DNA of 64,000 nucleotides from JBDTVS01 sp040007095 (GCA_040007095.1 JBDTVS010000070.1:1-64000), one strand, 5' to 3'; numbered from the stretch's first letter, positions 44,581 through 54,942 are shown. Numbers and translations are program-made. Notes: a model not told the origin generated them from the sequence alone.

Positions 44581-44637
44581 TTAACGCTTCTTCTTGGGTT
44601 TCTTCGTTTCCTTCTTCATCGCTGTGCCCTTGGACAT
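44581..44637 (-). CDS. 18-residue lysine-rich micro-ORF
   Basis: ATG at 44637 follows AAGGAGG at 6-7 bases, one of the best ribosome sites in the window. The 18 codons give M-S-K-G-T-A-M-K-K-E-T-K-K-P-K-K-K-R, half of them Lys or Arg, and end in TAA directly abutting the ATG of the next gene. Similar short lysine-rich proteins starting M-S-K-G are known to me from other bacteria, usually somewhat longer. It may be a ribosome-associated peptide or a leader that couples translation of the downstream gene. Confidence 0.6.
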   Translation of the reverse strand: MSKGTAMKKETKKPKKKR

Positions 44638-44753
44638 CGCTGCCTCCTTTTTGCATGCCGGCGGATTGGCCGGGTCGACCTGATGATAGTACGGTTTGCG
44701 GTAGAATAGTGCCTTCCCCTTCGTAATTTTTCAAGACAGTCGGACACAGTCCT

Positions 44754-46352
<1,599 letters not shown>

Positions 46353-46358
46353 CGCGAC

Positions 46359-47231
46359 TCATCCGACCGGGTCGGTGAAGCGCCGCTCGAGATCGTCGAG
46401 CTCGCCCTTGCGGGTCACCCGGCCGCGTTCCTCCATCGTGATCATCTGATCGAGAATCGCGCGCGTGTCTCCAACGGCGTGCAGGTGAGCAAGGCTCGCC
46501 TGGATGGCCTTCACGCTCGAGCGCAGGACCAGGTTGGCGTAGATCACTATTTGAAAGCCCATCAGCTTCAGGTCAACCGCCGGCACGAGCGGCGTGCGGC
46601 CGCCCTCGACCATGTTCGCGACCTTCACTCCGGGAACCGCGCGGCCGATTTCTGCGAGCTCCTCAATCGTGCGCGGCGCCTCGACGAACAGCGCCTCGGC
46701 GCCGGCCTCGTGATACGCTCGCGCGCGGCGCAGCGCCTCGTCGAATCCGGCGACGGCGATCGCGTCGGTCCTCGCGATGATCACGAGATCGCTGGCGCCG
46801 CGAGCCTCGACGGCCGCCCGAATCTTCAGCACCGCCTCGTCGAAGGCAATCAGCTGTTTGCCCTCGAAGTGACCGCACTTCTTGGGGATGATCTGATCCT
46901 CGATCTGTACCGCGGCAGCGCCCGCGCCAATGAACTCCTGCACGGTCCGGTGCAGGTTGACCGCGTTGCCGTAGCCGGTATCGATGTCGCAGATCACCGG
47001 CACAGCCACCGCCGCCGTCATCCTGCGCACCTGCTCGAGCATCTCGGTCATCGTCACGAGACCGACGTCGGCGAGCGCGAGCTGGCTGTTCGAAATGCCG
47101 GCGCCGGTCGCATACACGACTGGGAATCCGGCGAGCTCGACCAGGCGTGCGGTCAGCCCGTCGTAGGCACCCGGCGCGATGATCAGCGCCTCTCCAGCGA
47201 ACAGTCCTCTCAGGTTTGCGGCCTTCGACAT
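46359..47231 (-). CDS. Isocitrate lyase/PEP mutase-family C-C lyase (PrpB-like)
   Basis: A 290-residue TIM-barrel enzyme. The metal site is visible as D-I-D-T-G-Y-G (residues 82-88) and I-E-D-Q, and the flexible active-site loop is P-K-K-C-G-H (KKCGH at 117-121). The cysteine loop marks true lyases of the methylisocitrate/dimethylmalate/oxaloacetate type rather than PEP mutase. It cleaves a 2-hydroxy or 2-oxo dicarboxylate into pyruvate or oxaloacetate plus a second acid. It lies 417 bp downstream of livF on the same strand and is the likely terminal enzyme of the pathway fed by the liv importer, together with the PrpF-like isomerase. Confidence 0.87.
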   Translation of the reverse strand: MSKAANLRGLFAGEALIIAPGAYDGLTARLVELAGFPVVYATGAGISNSQLALADVGLVTMTEMLEQVRRMTAAVAVPVICDIDTGYGNAVNLHRTVQEFIGAGAAAVQIEDQIIPKKCGHFEGKQLIAFDEAVLKIRAAVEARGASDLVIIARTDAIAVAGFDEALRRARAYHEAGAEALFVEAPRTIEELAEIGRAVPGVKVANMVEGGRTPLVPAVDLKLMGFQIVIYANLVLRSSVKAIQASLAHLHAVGDTRAILDQMITMEERGRVTRKGELDDLERRFTDPVG

Positions 47232-47648
47232 TCGTCACAACCCTCCATCGATCGAGCCAAATTTCACGACCGCGAACACCAAGGACGTGCCAGGAAATAA
47301 CTGCGCCACTCACTCATTTCCTGACGAGCCCTAACGCCTTGCGAACCACAAAGCTCACAACACGAAGCCGCCGGAGCCAAAAACGGGAACAACAGCTCGC
47401 TGCAGAGAGCGCGAGTCGGCCTTGCACTCATTCTTGCGTTGCCCAGGTTGGCCGGTGAGAGACGTGCCGTCGCGGATTCTGAGCCCAGCCCACCTGCCCG
47501 ACCCGCCCCACCGGCCCGCCGACCGCCCTGCCCGACCCGCCTGACGAACCCATCTGCCCACCCGTCTGCTCTGCCCGACCTGTTCCACCAGCCCATCGAC
47601 CCGAGCGACCCGGCCACCCAACTTTCCAACCTGCCGGCCCGACCCGCC
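47232..47648. other. Gene-free interval of about 400 bp, mostly repeats
   Basis: The part next to the lyase gene carries degenerate members of the dispersed CAC-AAG family (for example GAACCACAAAGCTCACAACACGAAG at about 47340). The part next to livF is the long C-rich tract listed separately. No gene was recognised. Confidence 0.6.
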
Positions 47649-47660
47649 CTACCTGCCCGG
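47483..47660. repeat. Degenerate CCTGCCCGACC tract
   Basis: About 180 bp consist almost entirely of variants of CCTGCCCGACC, CCGCCC and CCACC, with CTGCCC recurring many times. The end overlaps the last codons of livF. It is strongly G-rich on the minus strand, which is the coding strand of livF, so the 3' end of that mRNA would be G-rich and could form quadruplexes. A shorter relative (CCCTACCTGCCCCACCTGCCC) stands at 15705-15725 after the APC permease. Confidence 0.65.
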
Positions 47661-48401
47661 TGACCCTGCCAGCGTTCCAAGATACGCCTGCTGCAGCTGG
47701 GGCGACCCTCGCAGCTCCGCCGAGGTGCCCGACAGGACAAGCTGACCACGCGCAAGCACGTACGCCCGTGTGGCAAGTCCCAGCGCAACGTTCACATTCT
47801 GCTCGACCAGCACGCCACCGATGCCGAAGTCACGGCTGATGCGGCGGATGGCCGCGAGGATTGTTTCGACGAGGAGCGGCGCGAGCCCGAGCGAGGGTTC
47901 GTCGAAGAGCATGAAATCCGGCCTGGCCATCAAGGCTCGCCCGATCGCGAGCATCTGCTGCTCGCCGCCAGAGAGGGTGCCCGCCAGCTGCGGCTGGCGC
48001 GCCTTCAGTCGCGGGAACAACTGAAACACGTCGTTCATGCGCGTCGGCGCCTCGCTGCGCGGACGCGTCACGCCGCCGACCTCGAGGTTCTCCCGCACGG
48101 TCATTCGCGAAAACACGCGCCGACCCTCGGGCACGAGCGCCACGCCGCGCCGGGCCGCCGTGTGCGCCGGTTGTCCGGTCACGTTCTCACCGTTGACGAT
48201 GATCGCGCCGCGGACCGGCACGACCATGCCCATGATGGCTTTGAGAGTCGTGCTCTTGCCGGCGCCGTTGGCTCCGACCAGCGCGACGATCTCGCCTTGC
48301 CCCACGACAAGGTTGAGATTGCTGACGCCCGCGATCTCGCCGTACCTGACCGAGAGATCGCGCACCTCGATCTGTTTGGCGGCCGGTTGCATGACGGTCA
48401 C
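47649..48401 (-). CDS. livF: Branched-chain-type ABC transporter ATP-binding protein LivF
   Basis: A 250-residue ATPase with Walker A V-G-A-N-G-A-G-K-S-T, signature L-S-G-G-E-Q-Q-M-L-A-I-G-R-A-L, Walker B F-M-L-F-D-E-P-S-L-G-L-A-P and the LivF-typical V-E-Q-N-V-N-V-A-L. GTG at 48401 follows GGGAG at 7-8 bases; an ATG nine bases downstream is the alternative. It is the last gene of livKHMGF. The C-terminal residues extend into a C-rich repeat tract, which may have replaced the original end. Confidence 0.92.
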   Translation of the reverse strand: MTVMQPAAKQIEVRDLSVRYGEIAGVSNLNLVVGQGEIVALVGANGAGKSTTLKAIMGMVVPVRGAIIVNGENVTGQPAHTAARRGVALVPEGRRVFSRMTVRENLEVGGVTRPRSEAPTRMNDVFQLFPRLKARQPQLAGTLSGGEQQMLAIGRALMARPDFMLFDEPSLGLAPLLVETILAAIRRISRDFGIGGVLVEQNVNVALGLATRAYVLARGQLVLSGTSAELRGSPQLQQAYLGTLAGSPGR

Positions 48402-48575
48402 GCGTTGACTCCCGCGAGGCGGCCCCGCTCGCTGTCGGCGGCGATCGACGCGAAACCGGAGGGCGCGCCGTGAGACTGGCCACGGACCGACGGGATCGGT
48501 ATGTTCCCCGCAGCGTCTACAAGGCCGCACGGGAGCGTATCGCCCAGCTGAGATCGTGGCGGTGCACTGCGGTAC

Positions 48576-49355
48576 TCAGGCACGTGCCTCGTCCCTGGCG
48601 AGTTTCGCCGATCCGAGATAGGCAGCGATCACCGCCTCGTTGTCCTGAGCCTCGGCGGGCGTTCCTGTGAATATTCCGCGGCCGTCGTCGAGCACGGTGA
48701 CACGGTCGCACAGCTTCCCGACCAGTGCGAGATCGTGCTCGACCAGCACGACGAGACACCCGGCGCCGGCGACACCGCGAACCAGGCCGGCCAGGCGTTC
48801 GCGCTCGGTGTCGGTCAATCCAGTCGCGGGCTCGTCGAGCAACAACACATGCGGCCGGCCCACCAGCGCGCGGGCGATCTCGACGAAGTGCCGCGTGCCG
48901 AACGGGAGCGACGCCACCGTTTCGCCCGCAATGTCGGCGAGACCGGCCCTCTCGAGCGCGCCGGTCACGAGCGACGCGACCCTGCCGAGTGATGCCGGAG
49001 TGAAGAGGCGAAGATATCCCGACGCCCGCGCCAGTTGCTGCGCCGCAAGACCGAGGGCCACGTTGTCGAAAACGGTCAGCGGCTGAGCGAGGCGAATTTT
49101 CTGAAACGTGCGGCTGATGCCCAGCCGCGCGCGCTGGTGAATGGGCAGGCGATCAATCCGCTCGCCGCGCAAGGTGATGGCGCCGGCGTCGAGACGGTTG
49201 ACGCCCGTGATGCAGCCGATCAACGTGGACTTGCCGGCGCCATTGGGCCCGATGAGCCCGTGCACCTCGCCGCCAAGCCCGGCGAAATCCACGTGCTGCA
49301 GCGCCTGGACACCGCCGAACCGTTTGGAAACGCCGCGCAACTCGAGCATCACCAC
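48576..49355 (-). CDS. livG: Branched-chain-type ABC transporter ATP-binding protein LivG
   Basis: A 259-residue ATPase: Walker A I-G-P-N-G-A-G-K-S-T, Walker B V-L-L-L-D-E-P-A-T-G-L-T, and the V-E-H-D-L-A-L-V segment of LivG. The signature reads L-P-F-G-T-R-H-F-V-E-I-A-R-A-L rather than L-S-x-G, a familiar deviation in this subunit. Start codons GTG-GTG-ATG follow each other (49355, 49352, 49349), and any could be used. It pairs with LivF in the import complex. Confidence 0.92.
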   Translation of the reverse strand: MVMLELRGVSKRFGGVQALQHVDFAGLGGEVHGLIGPNGAGKSTLIGCITGVNRLDAGAITLRGERIDRLPIHQRARLGISRTFQKIRLAQPLTVFDNVALGLAAQQLARASGYLRLFTPASLGRVASLVTGALERAGLADIAGETVASLPFGTRHFVEIARALVGRPHVLLLDEPATGLTDTERERLAGLVRGVAGAGCLVVLVEHDLALVGKLCDRVTVLDDGRGIFTGTPAEAQDNEAVIAAYLGSAKLARDEARA

Positions 49356-49521
49356 GTCAACGCCTGCCGCCGGGGGCGTTGTGTGGGACTCGCGGGTACG
49401 CCGAGCGCTCGTGAGTGCGACGCGATCCTGTAGGAGAGCGCGCGGAGACGCCCGACCGGAACACTTGAAGACGAACCCGACGGTGCCAATTCGGGCACGT
49501 GCGCTGGCTGTCGATGGCGGC

Positions 49522-50448
49522 TCATCGCCCTCGTCTCCCTGACGCGGCTCGGTCGATGAGGCCGCCGATGCCGGTCGGCAGGAACCACAGCACGAACAAC
49601 ACCATGGTCCCGTAGACGAGCAGGCGCACGTTGGTCTCCCCGAGGCTGCGCAGCAGTTCAGGCACCAGCGTCAGGAGCAACGCCGCGACCATCCCGCCGG
49701 TCGCGCTGCCGATCCCGCCAACCACCGCCATCATCAGATAGCGAAACGACTCCGGCGTGCCAAAGAGATCCGGCGTGAGGAACTTGAGGTTCGCGGCGAG
49801 CAGGACACCGCAGAAACCGGCGATCAGCGCCGACGCCGAGAAGGCGAACAACTTGATCGGCAACACTGCCACGCCGCACGCGCCGGCCGAGATCTCGTCG
49901 TGCTTGACCGATTTCAACAGCAACCCGAAATACGTCCTGCGCTCCAGCATCGTCAAACCGGATCCAATCAGCAACGACAGGAGCAGCGCGACGTAATACC
50001 AACCAATGCGGGAGACGCCCATCGACCCGATGCCGAGCAGTCCCATCGGCCCCCGCGTGACGCCGACCAGGTTATTGAGCAACTGGGCGACCAGGACGCC
50101 GAAGCCGAGCGTGCCGATGGCCAGATACTGTCCCTTCAACCTGGCGGCCGGCAGCGCCAGCAGCGCGCCGATCGCGGTGGGCAGCAGCGTCCCCGCAATC
50201 GCGGCGAGGGCCGGAGACAGACCGGCGACGTTGAGCACACCGTAGGTGTACGCGCCAAGACCGACAAAGCCCGCCTGGCCGAACGACAGGAGGCCGGTGA
50301 ACCCCGTGAGCAGGTTGATGCTGTAGACCGCGAGACTGTAGACGAAGGCCAGCGTCAGCAGATTAGTCCAGTACGCGTTGAGAACCAGCGGCAACGCGGC
50401 GAGCACTGCCACGAACACGATTCGGCCGAAACTGGGCACGTGCGTCAC
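49522..50448 (-). CDS. livM: Branched-chain-type ABC transporter permease LivM
   Basis: A 308-residue membrane protein with 8-10 helices. It has the typical N-L-L-T-G-F-T-G-L-L-S-F-G-Q-A-G-F-V-G-L-G-A-Y near the N-terminus and the coupling-helix region K-S-V-K-H-D-E-I-S-A-G-A-C-G (EAA-like), followed by G-G-I-G-S-A-T-G-G. The start is GTG at 50448, immediately downstream of a dispersed repeat that separates it from livH. It forms the channel with LivH. Confidence 0.92.
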   Translation of the reverse strand: MTHVPSFGRIVFVAVLAALPLVLNAYWTNLLTLAFVYSLAVYSINLLTGFTGLLSFGQAGFVGLGAYTYGVLNVAGLSPALAAIAGTLLPTAIGALLALPAARLKGQYLAIGTLGFGVLVAQLLNNLVGVTRGPMGLLGIGSMGVSRIGWYYVALLLSLLIGSGLTMLERRTYFGLLLKSVKHDEISAGACGVAVLPIKLFAFSASALIAGFCGVLLAANLKFLTPDLFGTPESFRYLMMAVVGGIGSATGGMVAALLLTLVPELLRSLGETNVRLLVYGTMVLFVLWFLPTGIGGLIDRAASGRRGR

Positions 50449-50460
50449 AGGAAGATTTCT

Positions 50461-50589
50461 GAACCACGAAGATCACAAAGGTCACAAAGGTCACAAAGAA
50501 ATCTGGGACCCTTCATGAACTCATCGATCGTGAGCCTTTGTATTCTTGGCATTCGCTATTCTTTGTGATCTTGGTGCTCTTTGTGGTTC
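50461..50589. repeat. Dispersed inverted repeat, CACAAAG class
   Basis: The left arm AACCACGAAGATCACAAAGGTCACAAAG (and one further period) is answered by CTTTGTGATCTTGGTGCTCTTTGTGGTT ending at 50589. It lies within the liv operon between livH and livM. Confidence 0.8.
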
Positions 50590-50631
50590 CCGAAATTCTT
50601 GTTGTTCGTGAAAGCGACTCCCCGCGACGTC

Positions 50632-51519
50632 CTACACGTTCTCGTCCGTCCGTTCCGGAACCAGTCCGCGAGGGAAGAAGATCAGCGTCACGACCAGCAG
50701 CCCAAACGCGATGGAGCTCGAATACGCGTTGGAGATGTAGACCGCGGCGATGCTTTGCACCATCCCGATGAGCAGCGCGCCAAGGATCGTCCCGTTCACA
50801 TTCCCGAACCCACCGAGGATGATCGCCGCGAACGCATTGAGCATTTCGGCCTGGCCCAGGTCCGGCGACAGGAGATTGACGGGCCCCGACAGCGCCCCGG
50901 CCGCGGCCGAGAGCGACGTCCCGAGCACGACGCTGGTGCGGGAAATGCGATCGGTGTCGATGCCGATGGCGGCAGCAATCTCCGGGTCTTCCGAGACCGC
51001 GCGGAACTGCCGGCCGAGCGACGAGAAGCGCACCAGCCACCACAAGCCAAGCAACAGCCCGACGCTGCAGGCGATGACCAGCAGGCGCTGCGCGCTGACG
51101 CCGACCGTGCCGAAGAGAAGCGAGATGTGATTGAGCGGCGTGTCGAATGTCCGCGGCGTCGTGCCCCAGACCAGTTCGGCGATGTTGATCAGGATGATCG
51201 ACATGCCCATCGAGGCGATGAGGCCGTTCAACTCGACGCCCCGAAACGGCCGGAACGCCGTGCGTTCGAGGACGATTCCCAGTCCTGCGTTCGCGATCAT
51301 CGCCACGGCAATCGCCGGCAGATATCCGATGAAAGGGGCGACCGTGAACGCCACGAAGGCGCCAATCATCGCCGACTGTCCCTGCGCGAAGTTCACCATC
51401 CGCATGACGCCGAAGATCAACGTCAACCCGACCGCGATCAGGGCGTAGCTCCCCGCCAGAATCAGCCCGTTGATGAGGATTTGCGTCAGCACGGCGTGCG
51501 CGGTCGCGGTGGGCGGCAA
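50632..51519 (-). CDS. livH: Branched-chain-type ABC transporter permease LivH
   Basis: A 295-residue membrane protein with the LivH signature G-S-Y-A-L-I-A-V-G-L-T-L-I-F-G-V-M-R-M-V-N-F-A-Q-G near the N-terminus and the coupling segment R-A-V-S-E-D-P-E-I-A-A-A-I-G-I-D. The start codon is TTG at 51519, 3 bp after the livK stop, with AGGTGA in the livK end as ribosome site. It pairs with LivM. Confidence 0.92.
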   Translation of the reverse strand: MPPTATAHAVLTQILINGLILAGSYALIAVGLTLIFGVMRMVNFAQGQSAMIGAFVAFTVAPFIGYLPAIAVAMIANAGLGIVLERTAFRPFRGVELNGLIASMGMSIILINIAELVWGTTPRTFDTPLNHISLLFGTVGVSAQRLLVIACSVGLLLGLWWLVRFSSLGRQFRAVSEDPEIAAAIGIDTDRISRTSVVLGTSLSAAAGALSGPVNLLSPDLGQAEMLNAFAAIILGGFGNVNGTILGALLIGMVQSIAAVYISNAYSSSIAFGLLVVTLIFFPRGLVPERTDENV

Positions 51520-51522
51520 CGG

Positions 51523-52692
51523 TCACCTGACGACGTCGAGCCCTCCCTCAGGGGTGGTGCGGACGAAGAGAAACCCGAAGCCTTCGGGCTTGACGCTTCG
51601 GTCCCGATCGAATTCGTAGGTCCCCAGAACGCCCTCGTACTTCGTCGCGGCGAGCGCTGTCAGCAGGTCGGACGCGCCGGCGCCACCGCGTCTGACCGCG
51701 TCCGCGATCAGCATCACCGCGTCGTAGGTGACGATGTCCCAATGCACCGCGGGACGTTTTTCTCCAAGCGCTTTCTCGACTGCCGGCTCGAAGCGGGCGA
51801 CGAACGCCTTTTGCCGCGGCGTGGCATCAGGGTTGTTCAGGAAGAACGCGCCTCTCACGAGACCGATTTTCCCGGCCTGCGGCCCGACCTGGCTCTCGAA
51901 GATGAACGGCGGCGGGGTGTAGTCCGAAAACAGCGGCGTCTTCAAGTTGCTCTCGGCGTACTGTTTGATGAAGTTGGCGGCCTGAGCCGCCGACACGGAT
52001 ATCAGCACGATGTCGGGTGCGGGGCCCTTGATCCGGGTGATGGTGGAATACCAATTGGCGTCCTGGCGGTCCTGCGGGATGTCGAGCACGATTCGGACGC
52101 CCGCCCGCTCGAGTGCTTGACGGATGTTGCCGCGGAAGCTGAGCCCGAAATCGTTGTTCTCGACGAGAATCGCCGCCGTCTTGAATGTGAATTTCTCGAG
52201 CAACAGCTTGGCTTCCCGCTCCTGAATCGCGGAGTTCTGCATGATGCTTTGAAACACGTAAGGGCCCGCGTTCCTGGCGATGCCATCGGCCGTCGAAATC
52301 TGGACCAGCATCGGGACCTTCGCGTCGCTCGCGACCTGGGCGGCGGCAATCGACGCGCTCGAGCACCATTCGCCGATGAGCGCCTGCACGCGATCCTGGG
52401 TAATCAGTTTGTCCGCGGCGGTGTAGGCGGTGCGCGGCTCGCAGGTGCCGTCGGCGAAGACCAGCTCCAATCGAGAACTGCCCGCCAGGTGGGCGGCGTT
52501 CACTTCCTCCGCCGCCAGTTCCGCCGCGACCCTGGCCGGACGCCCGCCCCAGGCGGTAGCGCCCGTCAGCGGCAGGAGCACGCCGACCCTGAACGTGCCG
52601 CCAGGCGCAGCTGCTGTCTCCGGCGCCCGCGAGCACGACACCGCGACCGCGACGGCCGCCGCCAGGATGAATACAAACACCGCCGATCGCAT
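51523..52692 (-). CDS. livK: ABC transporter substrate-binding lipoprotein, LivK-like
   Basis: A 389-residue periplasmic binding protein. The leader ends in a lipobox-like A-V-A-V-S-C, so it is probably lipid-anchored. The mature part shows the type-I fold (V-G-V-L-L-P-L-T-G-A-T-A-W-G-G; A-L-I-G-E-W-C-S-S-A-S-I-A-A). The presence of prpF-, prpB- and OYE-like genes in the same run suggests the ligand is a carboxylate rather than leucine; this is inference. It is the first gene of the importer set and is separated from the upstream flavoenzyme by two dispersed repeats. Confidence 0.88.
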   Translation of the reverse strand: MRSAVFVFILAAAVAVAVSCSRAPETAAAPGGTFRVGVLLPLTGATAWGGRPARVAAELAAEEVNAAHLAGSSRLELVFADGTCEPRTAYTAADKLITQDRVQALIGEWCSSASIAAAQVASDAKVPMLVQISTADGIARNAGPYVFQSIMQNSAIQEREAKLLLEKFTFKTAAILVENNDFGLSFRGNIRQALERAGVRIVLDIPQDRQDANWYSTITRIKGPAPDIVLISVSAAQAANFIKQYAESNLKTPLFSDYTPPPFIFESQVGPQAGKIGLVRGAFFLNNPDATPRQKAFVARFEPAVEKALGEKRPAVHWDIVTYDAVMLIADAVRRGGAGASDLLTALAATKYEGVLGTYEFDRDRSVKPEGFGFLFVRTTPEGGLDVVR

Positions 52693-52781
52693 GAGAGGCC
52701 CTCACACAGGCGGCAGAATCATCGGCTCGTGAGCCACGACGGCCGCGCCACGAACCACCATGACTTCAACCACCACGACGT

Positions 52782-52812
52782 GAACCACAAAGATCACGAA
52801 GATCACAAAGAA
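52782..52812. repeat. Dispersed repeat, CACAAAG class, one arm
   Basis: AACCACAAAGATCACGAAGATCACAAAG shows three 9-base periods. A second arm is not clear. It lies upstream of livK, next to the inverted repeat at 52871. Confidence 0.6.
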
Positions 52813-52870
52813 TACCGAAATCTACGAACACTGCCTGTCGAGTGCAACCGTCATGTATAGGTTGACGCTT

Positions 52871-52952
52871 ACCACCGAGCACACCGAGTGCAACGAGTGC
52901 ACCGAAGTAGACCATCAGGATTTTTCTCGGCGGTCCCGGTGATCTCGGTGGT
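52871..52952. repeat. Dispersed inverted repeat, CACCGAG class, entering a gene
   Basis: ACCACCGAGCACACCGAGTG at 52871 is answered by CCCGGTGATCTCGGTGGT ending at 52952. The right arm overlaps the last codons of the flavoenzyme gene and supplies its stop codon region. Confidence 0.75.
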
Positions 52953-54942
52953 CGATCTTGCCTGGGTGCCCGGTCACATCTAGGTGGTTGAGCGCGAGGG
53001 CGGCCATGGACGCGTCGCGGATGGCGGTCAGGAAATCTCCCGGCTGGTTGCAGTCGCCGACCAGCACATACCGTGCACCCGCAGCGTGGACAGCCGGCAC
53101 CACGTCGCGATTGGCGACGGCGCCCAGGGCCAGCACAATCGCGGCGCCGGGATCGATCCGAAGGATCGCGCCTGGCGTCGCCACCACGAGTTGTCGATCG
53201 ATGACCGCCTCGATCCGGGCGTCGGTCAGAATCGTGGTACCGGCCCGTTGCAGCCGCGCCAGCACTTCGAAGCGATTGTTACGCGCCATCTCGGACGCGA
53301 CCGCCGGCTGAATCTCCACCACGGTCACGCGGCAGCCTCGGGTCACGAGCAGGTCCGCCGTCTCGATGCCGACGATCCCGCCGCCGACGATCGTCACCGT
53401 GGCCCCTGGGTCGATCGCCAGGGGATCGAGCAGCACGTCCCACGCCTGCCGGACTGGAACCGGCCAATCCAGGTGCGTCGGGAAATCGCGAGGTCTCGCG
53501 CCGGTCGCGACGATGACCAGGTCCGGGGCATAGTCGCGAATGCGCTCCGCCGTGACGGCCTGTCCGCACTGGATCGAGATGCCGAGTTGATCGAGCTCGG
53601 CCAGCCGATACGTCCAGACGCCGGCCACATCCCTCTTGTCCGGAGCGGCAAGGGCGAGAGGCATCTGCCCCCCCGCCTCGCGAGTCTTTTCCCACACCTC
53701 GACGAAGTGACCGAGCCCGGCGGCGACACGCGCGGCCTCCACCCCGCTGACGCCGGCGCCGAGGACCAGCACCCGGCGGCGCCGCTGCTCGGGAAGCGCC
53801 GCGCGATCGAGGTGCGGCTCGAGGAACGACAGCGTCTCGAATTCCGTACCGACCAGCGGATTCTGTACGCACGACACATCGCGCTCGCGAGACAGCCGCT
53901 CGAAGCAGATATTGCACGAGATACAGAGCCGCACGGGCGCGGCGACCTCGCCCAGCGCCTTCGCGGTCCAATGCGGATCGGCAATCAGCGCGCGGCCGAG
54001 CGAGATGAAATCGGCGCTTTCCGCCTGCAGAATCAGTTCGGCGTCCTCCGGCGTGATGATGCGGCCGGCGATGATCACCGCAATCTCGAGCGCCTGTTTC
54101 AACCGCCGCGCGTGCGGTTCGAGGCAGCGCCGCGGAAACGAGGGCGGCTGAATGCAGAAGCGCGACAGCTCCGGGGTTTCGTTGGATCCGCCGGACAGGT
54201 CGATCGCGACAACGCCCTCCCGCTCCAGCGCTCGCGCCAATCCGATCAGCTCTTCGTCGGAATAACCGCCGGCGGCAAATTCGGTCGCGCTCAATCGAAC
54301 CAATACCGGGAACCGAGGCAACTCGGCCCGGATGAGGCCGACGGTTTCGAGCAGCAGCCGCATCCGATTGGCCAGCGTTCCGCCGTAGTCGTCGGCGCGG
54401 CGGTTGAACCGCGGCGAAAAGAACTGCTGAAACAGGTAGCCGTTGGCGGCGTGGATTTCGACCGCGTCGTATCCCGAACGCCAGAGGCGCCGTGACGCGT
54501 CCAGAAAGTCCTGCTGAATCTGGCGGATCTCGGGGATCGTGAGCGCGCGCACGGGCTCGCCCGTCGCCGGGTGGCGGCCCGCCGAAGGGCCGACCGGCTC
54601 CATGCCGAGCACCGATCGGCGCAGCAACTGGCCGCGATGATTCAACTGCGCGACGGCCAGCGCGCCGTTCTCGTGGATCGCAGCGACCAGGGCGCTCAGC
54701 CCGGGGATGAAGGCGTCGTGAAACACGCACAGGGAGTTGTTGTGGTTGCGGGCGCCGGCCGAGATATTCATCGCCTCGGTGACGATCAAGGCGACGCCGC
54801 CTTTCGCCCGCTCGGCGTAGTAGCGTTTGTCCCGGTCGGTGGCAAAGCCGTCCGTGGTGCCGTAGTTGGTGCCCATCGGCGCCATGATGACGCGGTTCTT
54901 CAACCGCATCGGACCGATGGTCCCAGGCGCGCTCAGGAACAT
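52915..54942 (-). CDS. Two-domain OYE flavoenzyme with Fe-S site (2,4-dienoyl-CoA reductase-like)
   Basis: A 675-residue enzyme. Residues 1-330 are an FMN TIM barrel (N-R-V-I-M-A-P-M-G, E-I-H-A-A-N-G-Y-L-F-Q-Q-F). A cysteine cluster C-I-S-C-N-I-C-x11-C near residue 340 should bind a 4Fe-4S cluster. Residues 385-660 are a Rossmann-type FAD/NAD(P)H domain (V-L-V-L-G-A-G-V-S-G, V-T-I-V-G-G-G-I-V-G). The order matches FadH and related enoate reductases. The last dozen residues (K-I-D-H-R-D-H-R-D-R-R-E-K) are coded by a dispersed repeat. The start overlaps the PrpF-like gene by 10 bp, so the two are coupled. Confidence 0.9.
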   Translation of the reverse strand: MFLSAPGTIGPMRLKNRVIMAPMGTNYGTTDGFATDRDKRYYAERAKGGVALIVTEAMNISAGARNHNNSLCVFHDAFIPGLSALVAAIHENGALAVAQLNHRGQLLRRSVLGMEPVGPSAGRHPATGEPVRALTIPEIRQIQQDFLDASRRLWRSGYDAVEIHAANGYLFQQFFSPRFNRRADDYGGTLANRMRLLLETVGLIRAELPRFPVLVRLSATEFAAGGYSDEELIGLARALEREGVVAIDLSGGSNETPELSRFCIQPPSFPRRCLEPHARRLKQALEIAVIIAGRIITPEDAELILQAESADFISLGRALIADPHWTAKALGEVAAPVRLCISCNICFERLSRERDVSCVQNPLVGTEFETLSFLEPHLDRAALPEQRRRRVLVLGAGVSGVEAARVAAGLGHFVEVWEKTREAGGQMPLALAAPDKRDVAGVWTYRLAELDQLGISIQCGQAVTAERIRDYAPDLVIVATGARPRDFPTHLDWPVPVRQAWDVLLDPLAIDPGATVTIVGGGIVGIETADLLVTRGCRVTVVEIQPAVASEMARNNRFEVLARLQRAGTTILTDARIEAVIDRQLVVATPGAILRIDPGAAIVLALGAVANRDVVPAVHAAGARYVLVGDCNQPGDFLTAIRDASMAALALNHLDVTGHPGKIDHRDHRDRREKS

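Noticed and set aside
47483..47660. CRISPR-like array in the C-rich tract
   Set aside because: There are no constant repeat and spacer lengths and no cas genes. Units are degenerate and contiguous.
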